NCBI RefSeq assembly: GCF_946886695.1
Contig: NZ_CAMPJD010000013.1
Location: 1 to 64,000 of the forward strand
DNA: 64,000 nt
DNA from: an uncultured Pseudoxanthomonas sp.
GTDB lineage: Bacteria; Pseudomonadota; Gammaproteobacteria; Xanthomonadales; Xanthomonadaceae
Direction of reading: 5' to 3'
Below the pieces are notes generated by a model. That model ran no database searches, was not told where the DNA came from, and saw only the letters and a program-made list of their open reading frames with translations. Below are positions 27,106 through 36,911 of the stretch, one piece after another. The translations under genes and the position numbers were made by a program. Position 1 is the first letter of the stretch; every line of letters begins with the position of its first letter.

Positions 27106-28655
27106 GAGGCGCGTTCCCCTGCACGTTCGTGCGCCCACGCCAGCAGGCGCGCACCCACGCGTGGCCGGCCCGCGGCGAAGCGGCCGTGCAGCAGTTGCAG
27201 GTGTTCGATGTCGTCACGGCTCCAGCAGCGCAGCAACAGCGTGAACAGCGCATACGACAGCACCAGCAGCACGCCACCCAGCAGGACGGCCGCCCATGGC
27301 ACCAGATGCCCGCGCAGCGGCCACGCCAGTGCCGCCGCCAGCGCGCCCGCCAGCAACACGCGCCCCAGCCCCCCCCATGCCAACCTTGCATGGCTGACCC
27401 GGATCGCAAGCGAGATGTACAGCGTGGCGTTGACCAGGGCCACGGTGAGGTAGCCGATCACCGCGCCCACCAGGGCGAAGTGCGCGATCAGCACGGCGGA
27501 AAGCGTCAGCTTCAGCACGCCACTGGTCACCGCCAGTACCAGGATGCTGCGCTGCCGGTCCGCGCTGACCAGCATGCTGGAGGCCCCCTGTGCCATCGTG
27601 GTCAGGCACGTGGCGAACAGGCAGGCGGAGAACAGCGGACCCGCCGCCCAGTATTCGGGCCCGTACAGCAGGTGGATCACGTCGTCGCCGAATACCAGGC
27701 CGAACGCCATCAGCGGCGTCGCCAGCAGGGACAGGTAATGCGTGGTGCCGGCGAAGCGCCGCGCCGCGACTTCCCTGCCCTGGCTGAGCGCACTCGCCAT
27801 CATCGGCAGCAGCAGCGCACCGAACACCCCCGGCACCAGCGCCGCCGCGCCGACTGCCAGCTGGTAGGCCACCTTGAACTGCCCGGCATCGTGACTGTCC
27901 GCGTACAGGTTGAGGAACATCACCTCCACCTCGCTGGCCACCAGGAAGCTGACCGACACGGTCAGCGCCGTCCAGCGCATGTGATGGCTTATCCGCGCGC
28001 GCAGTATCGGCGGCAGCACCACACCGGGCTGGCGTGGCGGGAGCAGCGGACGGATCTGCCGCAGCGACATCACGTAGAAGACGATGCCCGACAGCGAGAA
28101 CACGGCCAGCAACCATTCCACCGGCGCGTCCAGCTGCCACGCCGCGATGACGAGCAGCAGGTTGATCGGGGTGGACACCAGCGCCACGATGGCGGTCGCG
28201 CGGAAGTTCTCGAAGCCCTTCGCCACGCCGATGTTGAACATGTACGACGAGCGCAACACCACGCCGAGGATCAGGAACCCCAGCAGCAGCGTATGGTTCA
28301 TGCCGGGCGCGACATGGTCGCCTGCGAAGACGAACAGCGCCGCGCCCGCCAGCAACACGAACAGCATGAACACCCGTTGCGCACGCCGCAGGTAGGTGAG
28401 CACGTACGGGATCTGTTCCACGTGCCCCGACCCGCGCAGTTCGGCGATGAACTTGATGGCCGCGCTGGCCGTGCCCGAATTGGTGGTCGCCACGCCCATC
28501 GCCACCAGCCAGATCACCAGGCTGTAGGTGCCGAATCCGTCCGGGCCGAGGTGCCGGGCGATGATGATCGACGTGAGCATGCCCAGCACGTACTCGGTGT
28601 ACATGCCCACCGAGGAGAAGAAGGTGTTGCTGAGCGTGCGCGAGCGGGAGTTCAT
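27102..28655 (-). CDS. Wzx-like oligosaccharide flippase 1
   Basis: Encodes 517 residues with about 12-14 membrane helices. The start LSNTFFSSVGMYTEYVLGMLTSIIIARHLGPDGFGTYSL is typical of the polysaccharide transporter (PST/RfbX) family. It would flip undecaprenyl-linked repeat units across the inner membrane. It is coupled by four-base overlaps to the polymerase/ligase-like gene before it and the CapK-like gene after it. A second flippase lies at 38644. Confidence 0.9.
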   Translation of the reverse strand: MNSRSRTLSNTFFSSVGMYTEYVLGMLTSIIIARHLGPDGFGTYSLVIWLVAMGVATTNSGTASAAIKFIAELRGSGHVEQIPYVLTYLRRAQRVFMLFVLLAGAALFVFAGDHVAPGMNHTLLLGFLILGVVLRSSYMFNIGVAKGFENFRATAIVALVSTPINLLLVIAAWQLDAPVEWLLAVFSLSGIVFYVMSLRQIRPLLPPRQPGVVLPPILRARISHHMRWTALTVSVSFLVASEVEVMFLNLYADSHDAGQFKVAYQLAVGAAALVPGVFGALLLPMMASALSQGREVAARRFAGTTHYLSLLATPLMAFGLVFGDDVIHLLYGPEYWAAGPLFSACLFATCLTTMAQGASSMLVSADRQRSILVLAVTSGVLKLTLSAVLIAHFALVGAVIGYLTVALVNATLYISLAIRVSHARLAWGGLGRVLLAGALAAALAWPLRGHLVPWAAVLLGGVLLVLSYALFTLLLRCWSRDDIEHLQLLHGRFAAGRPRVGARLLAWAHERAGERAS

Positions 28656-29947
28656 GCCAAGGCCAACAGGACCTTCACGGTCAGATACAGCCCGATAACG
28701 CCAATTACAGCGATGATCGGCCAGCGGATGATGTCCTTGTCGAGCGAGAATTGCGGCAGGCTGGGATACGTGGAACGCATGCGCGTGTAGTGGCCCACCA
28801 CCAGCGCGACCAGCAGGTACAGGATGATCACGTAGCTGCGGCTGAGGAAGAACGCCGCGGTGAAGAAGCCGGTCAGCGACAACAGCAGGCTCAGGCTCAA
28901 CGCCTTGTCCGTCTTCCATTCCTGCAGCGCGATGTCGTCGGGCACATCCAGCGGCACGTCATCGATGATGTCGTCGCCTCGGTTCACGATGGCCAGCATC
29001 ATGCGGAAGCAGTAGCCCACGATCGCCAGCCAGACGGTGAAGCCCACGATGCCCGTTTCGGCGAGCACCAGCACGAAGGAGTTGTGCGCGGTCAGTTCGT
29101 GCAGGTCCGAGTAACCACCTGCACCGATACCGAACACCGGGCTGCCGATGAACATCTGGATGCCTTCGTACCAGGACTCGACGCGTCCCATCGCGGAGGC
29201 TTCGGACACGTCCATCTCCTGCATGCGCGAGGGCAGCATCATCAGTCCGCCCAGCGCACCGGCGCCCATCAGGCCCGCCAGGAACATGCCGCGCGTGCGC
29301 CAGACGTACACGCCCAGCATCGCCACCAGCGCCAGCAGCGTGCCGCGCGAATTGGTCAGGTAGCAGCCCCAGACCAGCAACACGATGGTGGTCCACCAGA
29401 ACAGCCGCTTCAGACCCAACCAGCCACCCTGTGCGCTCAGGTAGAAGGCCATCGGCAGGCACATCACGAACAGCATGCCCAGGTCGTTGGGGTCGTTGAA
29501 GATGCCCACGTACTGGATACGCGTGCCCTGCGAGAGCTCTACGCCGGTCCAGCCGATGCCCGTGCTGGCCTGGTCGATGCCGTGCACCGCCAGCACCGAC
29601 GCACACACGATGAACACCCCCATCGTCGCCTGCATGCGCTTGCGCGTATCCACCGCGTTGGCGAGCAGGACATAGGCCAGCAGCACGGGCGCAAACACGA
29701 AGAACACGAACAGCGCACCACCCGCCCAGCCGTTCACCACCTTGGAGACCATGGCGATGAACAGGAAGATCGGAATCAGCAGGTACTGCGGCTGGTTGAA
29801 CGACTTGCGCTGCGAGAACACCCACAGGCCCGCCGCCAGTACCAGCGCAATGGATTGCAGTGGCGGCCCGGGCGATTCGGCCACCGCCGGGTAGTCCTGT
29901 GGCCTGATCAGCACCAGGATCAGGTACACCAACAAGAAAAAGAACAT
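28652..29947 (-). CDS. O-antigen ligase/polymerase-like membrane protein (Wzy_C)
   Basis: Encodes 431 residues with about ten helices and a periplasmic loop containing GRVESWYEGIQMF, GIGAGGYSDL and AHNSFVLVLAETGIVGF, the His-containing Wzy_C/WaaL motif. It is either the EPS polymerase or a glycan ligase. It resembles the exosortase-A-associated putative O-glycosylation ligase. It is the only polymerase candidate I see in the locus. The start ATG at 29947 is preceded by AGGGGAC. Confidence 0.85.
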   Translation of the reverse strand: MFFFLLVYLILVLIRPQDYPAVAESPGPPLQSIALVLAAGLWVFSQRKSFNQPQYLLIPIFLFIAMVSKVVNGWAGGALFVFFVFAPVLLAYVLLANAVDTRKRMQATMGVFIVCASVLAVHGIDQASTGIGWTGVELSQGTRIQYVGIFNDPNDLGMLFVMCLPMAFYLSAQGGWLGLKRLFWWTTIVLLVWGCYLTNSRGTLLALVAMLGVYVWRTRGMFLAGLMGAGALGGLMMLPSRMQEMDVSEASAMGRVESWYEGIQMFIGSPVFGIGAGGYSDLHELTAHNSFVLVLAETGIVGFTVWLAIVGYCFRMMLAIVNRGDDIIDDVPLDVPDDIALQEWKTDKALSLSLLLSLTGFFTAAFFLSRSYVIILYLLVALVVGHYTRMRSTYPSLPQFSLDKDIIRWPIIAVIGVIGLYLTVKVLLALA

Positions 29948-29968
29948 GGTCCCCTGTCGCTCCTTGCC

Positions 29969-31036
29969 TCAGCCCGTGCGCGATCGCGAGGCGTAGGTGA
30001 ACAGTTCCGGCAAGGCCATCATCGCCTGGAACCAGGGCATGTCCATGTGCCGCTCCACCGGCAGCCGGGGCAGCGAGAACTGCGTGGCCGGCCCCAGCCG
30101 GCCGACGCCGGCCACGTAGCTGCACGCCAGCCCGAAGCCCGCCGTGCGGACCGCCTCGACCGTGTCGTGGTTGAACGCATCGGGCCCACCCACGGGATAC
30201 GAGATGACCCGCGCGGGCACGCCCAGTTCGCGCTCCAGCGCGAGCTTGGAATCGCGCACCTCGCCCACCATGCGCTCCAGCGGCAGCTTCGCCAGCATGC
30301 GGTGGTCCACGCCATGCGACCCGATCTCCATGCCGCCACGCTGCATCTCACGCAGCTGGTCCCAGGTCATGGGCCGGCAATCCGGGTGACCCGCCGTCCG
30401 CGGGATCCCCCAGGCGGTTTCCAGGCGGGCCACCAGAGCCGCCTGCCCCTCATCATCCAGCAACTTCATCCGGTACAGCAGGTCGGCTGCCTGCCGGCGG
30501 CGGTCCGCCAGTGCGGCTTCCACCACCCAATCGACCCCGAGCTCGGGCACCTGCACGCGCTCGCCGGCCGGCACCGAACACAGCATGTGCACGAGCCAGT
30601 CATAAGCGTAGGGCCTGCCGGAATCGATGTGGCCCGTGGAGACGAAGAACATCGCCGACATGCCCAGGTCGCGCAGGATCGGGAATGCGATACGGTAGTT
30701 GTCGTCGTAGCCGTCATCGAAGGTGACCAGCGTCGCGCCCGCAGGCAAGGGCCTGCGGCGCTCGATGTGGTCCAGCACCTCATCGAAGCGCATCGGCACG
30801 AAGTTCGCCTTCAGGTGCTGCATCTGCTGGCGGAAGACGTCCGCCGATGCGCTGATCAGCTCAGGATCGAAGCTGAACCCCTGGGGGTCGGACGATTCCA
30901 GCACGCGGTGGTACGCCAGCACGCGCACTTCTCCGTGCGCCACCGGCCTCACGCGTTTCAACAATGGCAGCGCGCCCAGCCGATGGCACCAGCGTGCCAG
31001 CAACTGTCGGCGCCCTACGCGCGCCGCGACGCTCAT
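29969..31036 (-). CDS. Polysaccharide deacetylase family protein
   Basis: Encodes 355 residues. It shows VLAYHRVL at the start, NodB motif 1 as VTFDDGYDDNY, motif 2 as IGSHGVDHRML and a later SYPVGGPDAFN. This is the longer, YadE-like subgroup rather than the compact one at 23928. ATG 31036 is chosen because AGGGG lies eight bases upstream; two in-frame ATGs at 31054-31057 lack proper spacing. It is the first gene of the minus-strand run, so the 185-base gap to the plus-strand J-domain gene should hold the promoter. Confidence 0.88.
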   Translation of the reverse strand: MSVAARVGRRQLLARWCHRLGALPLLKRVRPVAHGEVRVLAYHRVLESSDPQGFSFDPELISASADVFRQQMQHLKANFVPMRFDEVLDHIERRRPLPAGATLVTFDDGYDDNYRIAFPILRDLGMSAMFFVSTGHIDSGRPYAYDWLVHMLCSVPAGERVQVPELGVDWVVEAALADRRRQAADLLYRMKLLDDEGQAALVARLETAWGIPRTAGHPDCRPMTWDQLREMQRGGMEIGSHGVDHRMLAKLPLERMVGEVRDSKLALERELGVPARVISYPVGGPDAFNHDTVEAVRTAGFGLACSYVAGVGRLGPATQFSLPRLPVERHMDMPWFQAMMALPELFTYASRSRTG

Positions 31037-31221
31037 CGATGATCCCCTGGTCATCATCTTCCGCAGTTCGGCAACCTTGCCTGATGCTGTGAATACGTAG
31101 AAAGCCGGCGCGCGCGGCCAGCCCCCGGACTGGCCGGATCAGGCCCCGGAACGCGTATAGCAGAGAAAGCAGACATCACGCGCCGAGAAGGCGCCGACGG
31201 CGATACAGGGGCGCGTCACCA

Positions 31222-31893
31222 ATGTCGGACGATACCGACTTCGTCAGCATGTACGAAGAACTGGGGCTGGACGCGGAATGCGGCATGGCCGCCTTCAAGC
31301 AGGCCTATCGCCGGCGCGTGGCGGCCCTGCATCCGGACATGCAGGGCGACGCCTCGGACCTGCCGCGGCTGCAGCGCCTGAATCGCCTGTACGAGGCGAC
31401 CCTCGACTTCCACCGCGTGCATGGGCGGTTGCCGGGCGCCTCCGCACCACGGCGCAGCGTGCACACCCCGGCCCAGCCCGAACCCGTCGCCCAGGACATG
31501 CCCGCGTACGACGAAACACCGTCGCCGTCCCGTTCCCGCCGCTACCTGCTGATCGGCGCGCTGGTGGCGGCGTTGCTGTACTGGCTGGGCGCCAACCGCG
31601 CCTCCGTCCCCACCCTCGACCCGGCCGGTCCCGGCGATACCTCCGCGGCCGCCTGGCAGCCACGTGCCGCGCGGCAGCTCGAACTGGGCATGGACACCGG
31701 GCAGGCGCGCAGGATCCTGGGCGAGCCGACAACCGAGCATGCTGCGCGCTGGCATTACGGTCCTTCGTGGGTCGACATCGAATGCGACAGGATCACCGGC
31801 TGGTACAGCGCGCCCACGCGTCCGCTGCCCGCAGGACGTGACTCTGCGCACCAGGCAACCGAGGGCCCGCGCGGCCCGGCCGCGTGCGGCTGA
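31222..31893 (+). CDS. J-domain membrane protein with OmlA/SmpA-like C-terminus
   Basis: Encodes 223 residues. An N-terminal J-domain (about 7-67) with the DnaK-activating HPD at 37-39 leads to a Pro-rich stretch and one membrane helix (about 108-124, LLIGALVAALLYW). The C-terminal segment (about 150-197) has LELGMDTGQARRILGEP and YGPSWVDIECDRITGWYS, like a SmpA/OmlA fold. The N-terminus is therefore probably cytoplasmic and the C-terminus periplasmic. It begins a plus-strand run of EPS genes. A chaperone role for EPS enzymes is inference. Confidence 0.72.
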   Translation: MSDDTDFVSMYEELGLDAECGMAAFKQAYRRRVAALHPDMQGDASDLPRLQRLNRLYEATLDFHRVHGRLPGASAPRRSVHTPAQPEPVAQDMPAYDETPSPSRSRRYLLIGALVAALLYWLGANRASVPTLDPAGPGDTSAAAWQPRAARQLELGMDTGQARRILGEPTTEHAARWHYGPSWVDIECDRITGWYSAPTRPLPAGRDSAHQATEGPRGPAACG

Positions 31894-31918
31894 GCGGACA
31901 AGGACAGAGGACACGCGA

Positions 31919-32530
31919 ATGTGGAGTGATACCGCCAGATTGCTGAAGAAGGCCCAGCGTCGCCTGTGGATGAAGTACGCGCTGCGTGGCGTGGGCGGCA
32001 ACGACAACCACGCGCGCCTGGATCTCGCCTATCGCGTCGAGGATCCATGGAACATGGACTCGGCCATGGAACGCACCCGCTTCGAAGCCACCAACCGCGT
32101 CATCGAGCAGGCATTCGGCCACGTGGGCTCCGTGCTCGAGATCGGATGCGGCGAAGGGCACCAGACCCAGCACCTCGCACGCCTCAGCGACGAACAGTAC
32201 GGACTGGATGTCAGTGCCGCCGCAGTGGAACGTGCGCGCCTGCGCCTGCCGCAGGCGCACTTCGCCGCCGCCGACCTGTTCCAGCAACCGTGGGGCGACG
32301 AGCGGCACCGCTTCGACCTGGTCACCGCCTGCGAGGTGCTCTACTACCTGAGCGATCCTGCGGCCACGATCGCCCGCATGCGCCATCTCGGCCGCTGCGG
32401 CCTGGTGACGTTCTTCGCGCCGGCGTGCGGACGCGTGGGGCCGCATGTCGAGGCCATTCCCGGTCTGCAGAAGACGTGGATCCACCATGGCGGTACCGCC
32501 TGGCTCATCGGCTGGTGGCGCGATGAGTGA
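31919..32530 (+). CDS. Class I SAM-dependent methyltransferase
   Basis: Encodes 203 residues. Motif I is VLEIGCGEGHQTQHLA, followed by YGLDVSAAAVERAR and FDLVTACEVLYYLSDP. The fold is NodS/bioC-like. It probably O- or N-methylates a sugar, or a metabolite, used in the EPS; the substrate is unknown. The ATG at 31919 has AGAGGA upstream. It overlaps the next glycosyltransferase gene by eight bases. Confidence 0.85.
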   Translation: MWSDTARLLKKAQRRLWMKYALRGVGGNDNHARLDLAYRVEDPWNMDSAMERTRFEATNRVIEQAFGHVGSVLEIGCGEGHQTQHLARLSDEQYGLDVSAAAVERARLRLPQAHFAAADLFQQPWGDERHRFDLVTACEVLYYLSDPAATIARMRHLGRCGLVTFFAPACGRVGPHVEAIPGLQKTWIHHGGTAWLIGWWRDE

Positions 32531-33728
32531 TGTCTCCACCGCGCTGCAGGGGCGTGGCGTGGTCTATTTCGGCAACGACTGGAACGCGGAGAACCGGACC
32601 AGCAGCCATCACGTCGCCACGCGCCTGGCGGACCACATGCCGGTGCTCTATGTCGACTCCCCCGGCATGCGCGCACCGAACACCTCCGGGCGCGACCTCA
32701 AGCGTGCGTGGCGCAAGCTGGTTGCCGCGCTGAGGCCACCGGTGCCGATCCGCGCAGGCTTCTGGCATTGCACCGTGCCACAGCTGCCATTCCGGCGCAT
32801 TCCCGGTGTGGAAGCCTTCAACCGGCTCTTCAGCCGCTGGGCCGTACGTCGCGCGCTGCGCAAGGTCGGCATCACCCGTTACCTGTCGTGGTTCGTCGTT
32901 CCCCACCCGGGCTTCCTCGCGCATCGCCTGGGCGAGGACTTCTGCGTGTACTACTGCATCGACGACTATGCGGCGCATCCCGGCGTGGATGCCGACCTGA
33001 TCGGTCTTCGCGACGAAGCGCTCAGCCGCGAGGCCGACCAGCTGTTCGTCGCCCCCCCCTCGCTGTTGCCCCTCAAGCAAGCCCTCAATCCCACGGCCAC
33101 GTACGCGCCGCACGGCGTCGATCTCGACCTGTTCCTCACTGCGCGCATGCCGGACACGCCCGTGGCGGAAGGCGCACGCGATCTGACGGGACCCGTGATC
33201 GGCTACATCGGCTCGATCCACGAATGGATCGACATCGAGCTGATCGCGTGGCTGGCGCAACAGCGCCCGCAGTGGAGCTTCCTGCTGGTCGGCCACCCGG
33301 CCGTCGATGTGTCTTCGCTGCGTGCACTGCCCAATGTGCGGCTGGCCGGCCCCCAACCCTACCCCACGCTCCCGCAATGGGCGAAGGCGTTCGATGCCGC
33401 CATCATCCCGTACCGGATGAACCGCCAGGTCGCCAACGCCAACCCGCTCAAGCTGCGCGAGTACCTGGCCACCGGCAAGCCCGTGGTGAGCACGTACAAC
33501 CCCGAGATCGCCAAGTTCGCGCAGTGGGTCCGCATCGCGGAAGACCACGCTGGTTTCCTCGCCGCGCTTGAACTGGCACTGGCCGACGACAGCCGCGAAG
33601 CCGCCGACGATCGCGTTGCGGCCGTTGCGTCCCAGACCTGGGACCGCCGGGTCGAGGACGTGCTGGCCACCGTGACCCATGCGCTCGATCACCGACAACA
33701 TACCTCCATGATGACCCCCGCCCCATGA
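32523..33728 (+). CDS. GT-B glycosyltransferase
   Basis: Encodes 401 residues. The N-terminal half has VYFGNDWNAENRTSSHHVATRLA and the C-terminal half has GPVIGYIGSIHEWIDIELI and YRMNRQVANANPLKLREYLATGKPVVST, as in family 1/4 transferases of EPS loci. A CIDDY segment and the nucleotide-binding half are clear. ATG 32523 lies inside the end of the methyltransferase gene; the stop overlaps the following start. Confidence 0.85.
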   Translation: MSDVSTALQGRGVVYFGNDWNAENRTSSHHVATRLADHMPVLYVDSPGMRAPNTSGRDLKRAWRKLVAALRPPVPIRAGFWHCTVPQLPFRRIPGVEAFNRLFSRWAVRRALRKVGITRYLSWFVVPHPGFLAHRLGEDFCVYYCIDDYAAHPGVDADLIGLRDEALSREADQLFVAPPSLLPLKQALNPTATYAPHGVDLDLFLTARMPDTPVAEGARDLTGPVIGYIGSIHEWIDIELIAWLAQQRPQWSFLLVGHPAVDVSSLRALPNVRLAGPQPYPTLPQWAKAFDAAIIPYRMNRQVANANPLKLREYLATGKPVVSTYNPEIAKFAQWVRIAEDHAGFLAALELALADDSREAADDRVAAVASQTWDRRVEDVLATVTHALDHRQHTSMMTPAP

Positions 33729-35785
33729 CCGTTCCCGCTTCCACCCGCCTGCGCGTTGCCATCGTCGGTGCGGGCTATGTCGCCACCCACCACCTCGCCG
33801 CACTGGCCGAGCTGGATTTCGTCGACGTCGTCGGCATCTGCGACCCGAACCTCACCGCGGCGCAGGCGCTGGCCGACCGCTTCAAGGTGCCGCGCGTCGC
33901 GGCTCACCTGGACGAACTCGCGGACCAGCATCCGCAGGCCGTGTATGTGCTCACACCGCCCGCGTTCCATGCCGCCATCGCCCTGCGGGCGATGGACATG
34001 GGCTGCCATGTGCTGGTGGAAAAGCCGATGGCCGATACCGTCGACGATTGCGAGGCGATGATCGCCGCCGCACGCGCGCGCAAGCTGCAGCTCGGCGTGA
34101 ACCATTCCGATCTTTTCGATCCCGTGCTCATGCAGGCCATGCAGGCCGTGCGCGACGGACGCATCGGCGACGTGGTGTCGGTGGAGATCGTGCGCAACTC
34201 GGAGTATCCACCGTATGCCGGTGGCCCGCTGCCGGGCTCGGTCACCCAGGGCTCGTATCCGTTCCGTGACCTGGGCGTCCATGGCCTGTACACGCTGGAA
34301 GCCTTCCTTGGTCCGGTGCGCGAACTGCGCGTGGATTGCCAGGCCCGTGGCACCGACCCCAACCTGCACTTCGACGAATGGCAGGCGCACGCCGTGGCGC
34401 GCGATGGCGTGGGACGCCTGCTGCTGTCGTGGAACGCCCGGCCGATGGAGAACCGCGTGTTCGTGCGCGGCTCGCGCGGCACCATCGAAGTGGACCGCTT
34501 CCTGCAGACCTGCCGCATCCACCGGGTACTGCCTGGCCCGAAGTTCATCGGCATCGTGGTCAACGCCTTCGCCAGCGCATGCAAGGACGTGTTCCGCGTG
34601 CCATGGAACGTGGTGCGGTTCGCCACCGGCATGCTGAAGCCCTCACCCGGTATCCGGCGGGGCGCGGCGGAGTTCGCACGCGCCGCGCGCGACAACGCAT
34701 CTCCGCCCTTCACTGGCGAGGACGCGTTGCGTATCGCGCAGTTGTTGGAACCGGTCTGTGCAGCCCCTGATGCGGAGCGCATCGCGCTGCTGGAATCGCG
34801 CTACGCCGCGCTTCCGCCGGCGGACGTACTGGTCACCGGTGCCGCGGGCTTCCTCGGCAAGCGCGTCGTCGCACGCCTGCGCGAACAGGGCAGGACGGTG
34901 CGCGTGCTGGTGCGTCGCCCTGTGGCGGCTTTCGCGCAGGACAAGGATATCCAGACCGTCATCGGCGACCTGGGCGACCCGCGCATCGTGCGCCATGCCG
35001 TCGACGGCGTGCCGCTGGTCTACCACGTGGGCGCTGCGATGCGTGGTGGACCGCGCGATTTCGAGGCCGGCACCGTCTGGGGCACGCGCAACATCGTCGA
35101 TGCCTGTGTCGACGCTTCGGTGAAGCGGCTGGTGTACGTCAGCTCGATGAGCGTGTTCGACCATGCGGGACGCGACGTGAATGCGGTGATGACCGAAGCG
35201 TCGCCGCTGGAGCCGCATCCCGACTGGCGCGGTGCATACACCCAGACCAAGCTGTCGGCCGAGCGCATGGTGCTGGATGCGGTGGCGCAGCGGGGATTGC
35301 CTGCCATCGTCGTGCGTCCTGGCCAGATATTCGGGCCCGGCGCCGAGAAGGTCACCCCGAACGGCGTTATCGCCCTGGCCGGTCGCTGGGTCGCCGTCGG
35401 CGACGGCGCGCAGGCACTGCCGCTGGTGTACGTGGACGATGTGGTGGACGCGCTGCTGTGCGCGGCCGACGCACCGGCACCGGCGCGACCGCTGTTCAAC
35501 GTGGTGGACACCTCGCACATCACCCAGGCCGACTACCTGGCCCGCTGCAAGCGGAAACTCGGCGACGAAGTTAAGGTCGTGCGGGTTCCGCGCTGGATGT
35601 TCATGACGCTGGGCTTCGGCGTGGAGCAGCTGGGCAGGATCCTGCGTCGCGACGTGCCGCTGACACGCTATCGCGTGCGCTCGCTGCGGCCACTGGCGAA
35701 CTTCGACACCACGGCCGCGCGCACGGACCTGGGCTGGACACCGCGGGTGGGCGTGGAGAGAGGACTGGATGCGACGTTCGGGTGA
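33725..35785 (+). CDS. Fused Gfo/Idh/MocA oxidoreductase and NAD-dependent epimerase
   Basis: Encodes 686 residues with two complete NAD(P)-dependent parts. Residues 1-about 355 are Gfo/Idh/MocA-type: VAIVGAGYVATHH near 10-22, VEKPM, and a C-terminal dimerisation part. Residues about 365-686 are an extended SDR: VTGAAGFLGKR from 370, Tyr505/Lys509 in YTQTK, and VRPGQIFGPG. Such domains are normally separate proteins acting on nucleotide sugars. No frameshift or internal stop separates them, so it is a true fusion, probably catalysing two successive steps of a rare-sugar pathway (inference). Confidence 0.85.
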   Translation: MTVPASTRLRVAIVGAGYVATHHLAALAELDFVDVVGICDPNLTAAQALADRFKVPRVAAHLDELADQHPQAVYVLTPPAFHAAIALRAMDMGCHVLVEKPMADTVDDCEAMIAAARARKLQLGVNHSDLFDPVLMQAMQAVRDGRIGDVVSVEIVRNSEYPPYAGGPLPGSVTQGSYPFRDLGVHGLYTLEAFLGPVRELRVDCQARGTDPNLHFDEWQAHAVARDGVGRLLLSWNARPMENRVFVRGSRGTIEVDRFLQTCRIHRVLPGPKFIGIVVNAFASACKDVFRVPWNVVRFATGMLKPSPGIRRGAAEFARAARDNASPPFTGEDALRIAQLLEPVCAAPDAERIALLESRYAALPPADVLVTGAAGFLGKRVVARLREQGRTVRVLVRRPVAAFAQDKDIQTVIGDLGDPRIVRHAVDGVPLVYHVGAAMRGGPRDFEAGTVWGTRNIVDACVDASVKRLVYVSSMSVFDHAGRDVNAVMTEASPLEPHPDWRGAYTQTKLSAERMVLDAVAQRGLPAIVVRPGQIFGPGAEKVTPNGVIALAGRWVAVGDGAQALPLVYVDDVVDALLCAADAPAPARPLFNVVDTSHITQADYLARCKRKLGDEVKVVRVPRWMFMTLGFGVEQLGRILRRDVPLTRYRVRSLRPLANFDTTAARTDLGWTPRVGVERGLDATFG

Positions 35786-36911
35786 CAGCGTGACGCCGTC
35801 TGCCCGGTATGACGTGCGGGTGGAGCAGTTGCCCCCGCTGGACCTGCTGGAAACGCAATGGCGGGCCCTCGAGCAGCAATCGCGTGGCAGCTTCTTCCAG
35901 AGCTGGATGTGGATCGGCACCTGGCTTCGCACCCTGTGCCCGCTGCGACGCGCGCGCCTGCTGTCGGTGCATATCGAGGGCCGCGTGGTCGGCTTGGGTA
36001 TCGTGGTGGAACAGCGGCGCTGGTTCGCATTGGGGCTCAAGCACGTGCGCCTGCACCAGGTCGGTGATCGCGTGGCGGACAGCATCACCGTCGAGTTCAA
36101 TGGCGTGCTGTCGCTCGCGGGACACGAGGACGATGTGCTGGTCGCCTGCGTCGACCACTTCGAATGCCATGAGCGCCACTGGCTGACCCTCTACCTGCCG
36201 GGCATCGACATGGACGCGCTCCCGCTGGAGCGACTGCGCTCGCCGCGCCTTCGCCTGCAGCGGACCAGCAGCGCGACCCCCTATGTCGATCTGGCCAGCC
36301 TGCGCCTGGGCCACCAGGACTACGTCACTACCGTGCCGGGCAGCCGCACGCGCGCCAACCTGCGCCGCACGGCACGCAAGCTGATCGACCAGTTCGGTCC
36401 ACTGGCCTGCTGCACGGCGCTGACGCTCGCCGACCGGCTGGCATTCTTCGACGAACTGGTCCGCCTGCACCAGGCGCACTGGGACGAGGATTCCGGCGAG
36501 CAGGGGGCGTTCGCCGATCCGCGCATCATCGCCTTCCACCACGCCCTGATCGCGGCTTCCACGCAGGAGACCGGCGTCCATCTCATGCGCCTGGAGGCGG
36601 GCGGCACCGTCGTGGGTTACCTGTACCACCTGGTCTGGCGTGGCATCGCCTACTTCTATCAGGCCGGCATCAACTACCGGCAGATCGGCGGCACTGGAAG
36701 CCCGGGGCTGCTGCTGCTCAGCACGGCCATCAACGAGTTCGCCGGCCTTGGCTTCGACCGCTACGAACTGATGGCCGGCAACGCCGAGTACAAGCGCTCG
36801 CTGGCCATGGCCGAAGGCCGCATGGCGTGGCTGTCGGTGGACCGTGTGGGTTGGCGTGCACGCATCGTCGACCTGTACCGCCGCCGGCATGGCCAGGAGA
36901 TCCTGCCGTGA
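35769..36911 (+). CDS. GNAT_6/FemAB-like acyltransferase 1
   Basis: Encodes 380 residues. It has SFFQSWMWIGTWL near the start, then GSRTRANLRRTARKL and a C-terminal acyl-CoA-type core with AGGTVVGYLYHLVWRGIAYFYQAG and LGFDRYELMAGNAEYKRSLA, the BcsL/CelD-like pattern. It probably transfers an acyl or aminoacyl group to a sugar. It overlaps the fused oxidoreductase gene by 17 bases; a GTG at 35790 is another possible start. A related gene follows directly. Confidence 0.8.
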   Translation: MRRSGDSVTPSARYDVRVEQLPPLDLLETQWRALEQQSRGSFFQSWMWIGTWLRTLCPLRRARLLSVHIEGRVVGLGIVVEQRRWFALGLKHVRLHQVGDRVADSITVEFNGVLSLAGHEDDVLVACVDHFECHERHWLTLYLPGIDMDALPLERLRSPRLRLQRTSSATPYVDLASLRLGHQDYVTTVPGSRTRANLRRTARKLIDQFGPLACCTALTLADRLAFFDELVRLHQAHWDEDSGEQGAFADPRIIAFHHALIAASTQETGVHLMRLEAGGTVVGYLYHLVWRGIAYFYQAGINYRQIGGTGSPGLLLLSTAINEFAGLGFDRYELMAGNAEYKRSLAMAEGRMAWLSVDRVGWRARIVDLYRRRHGQEILP

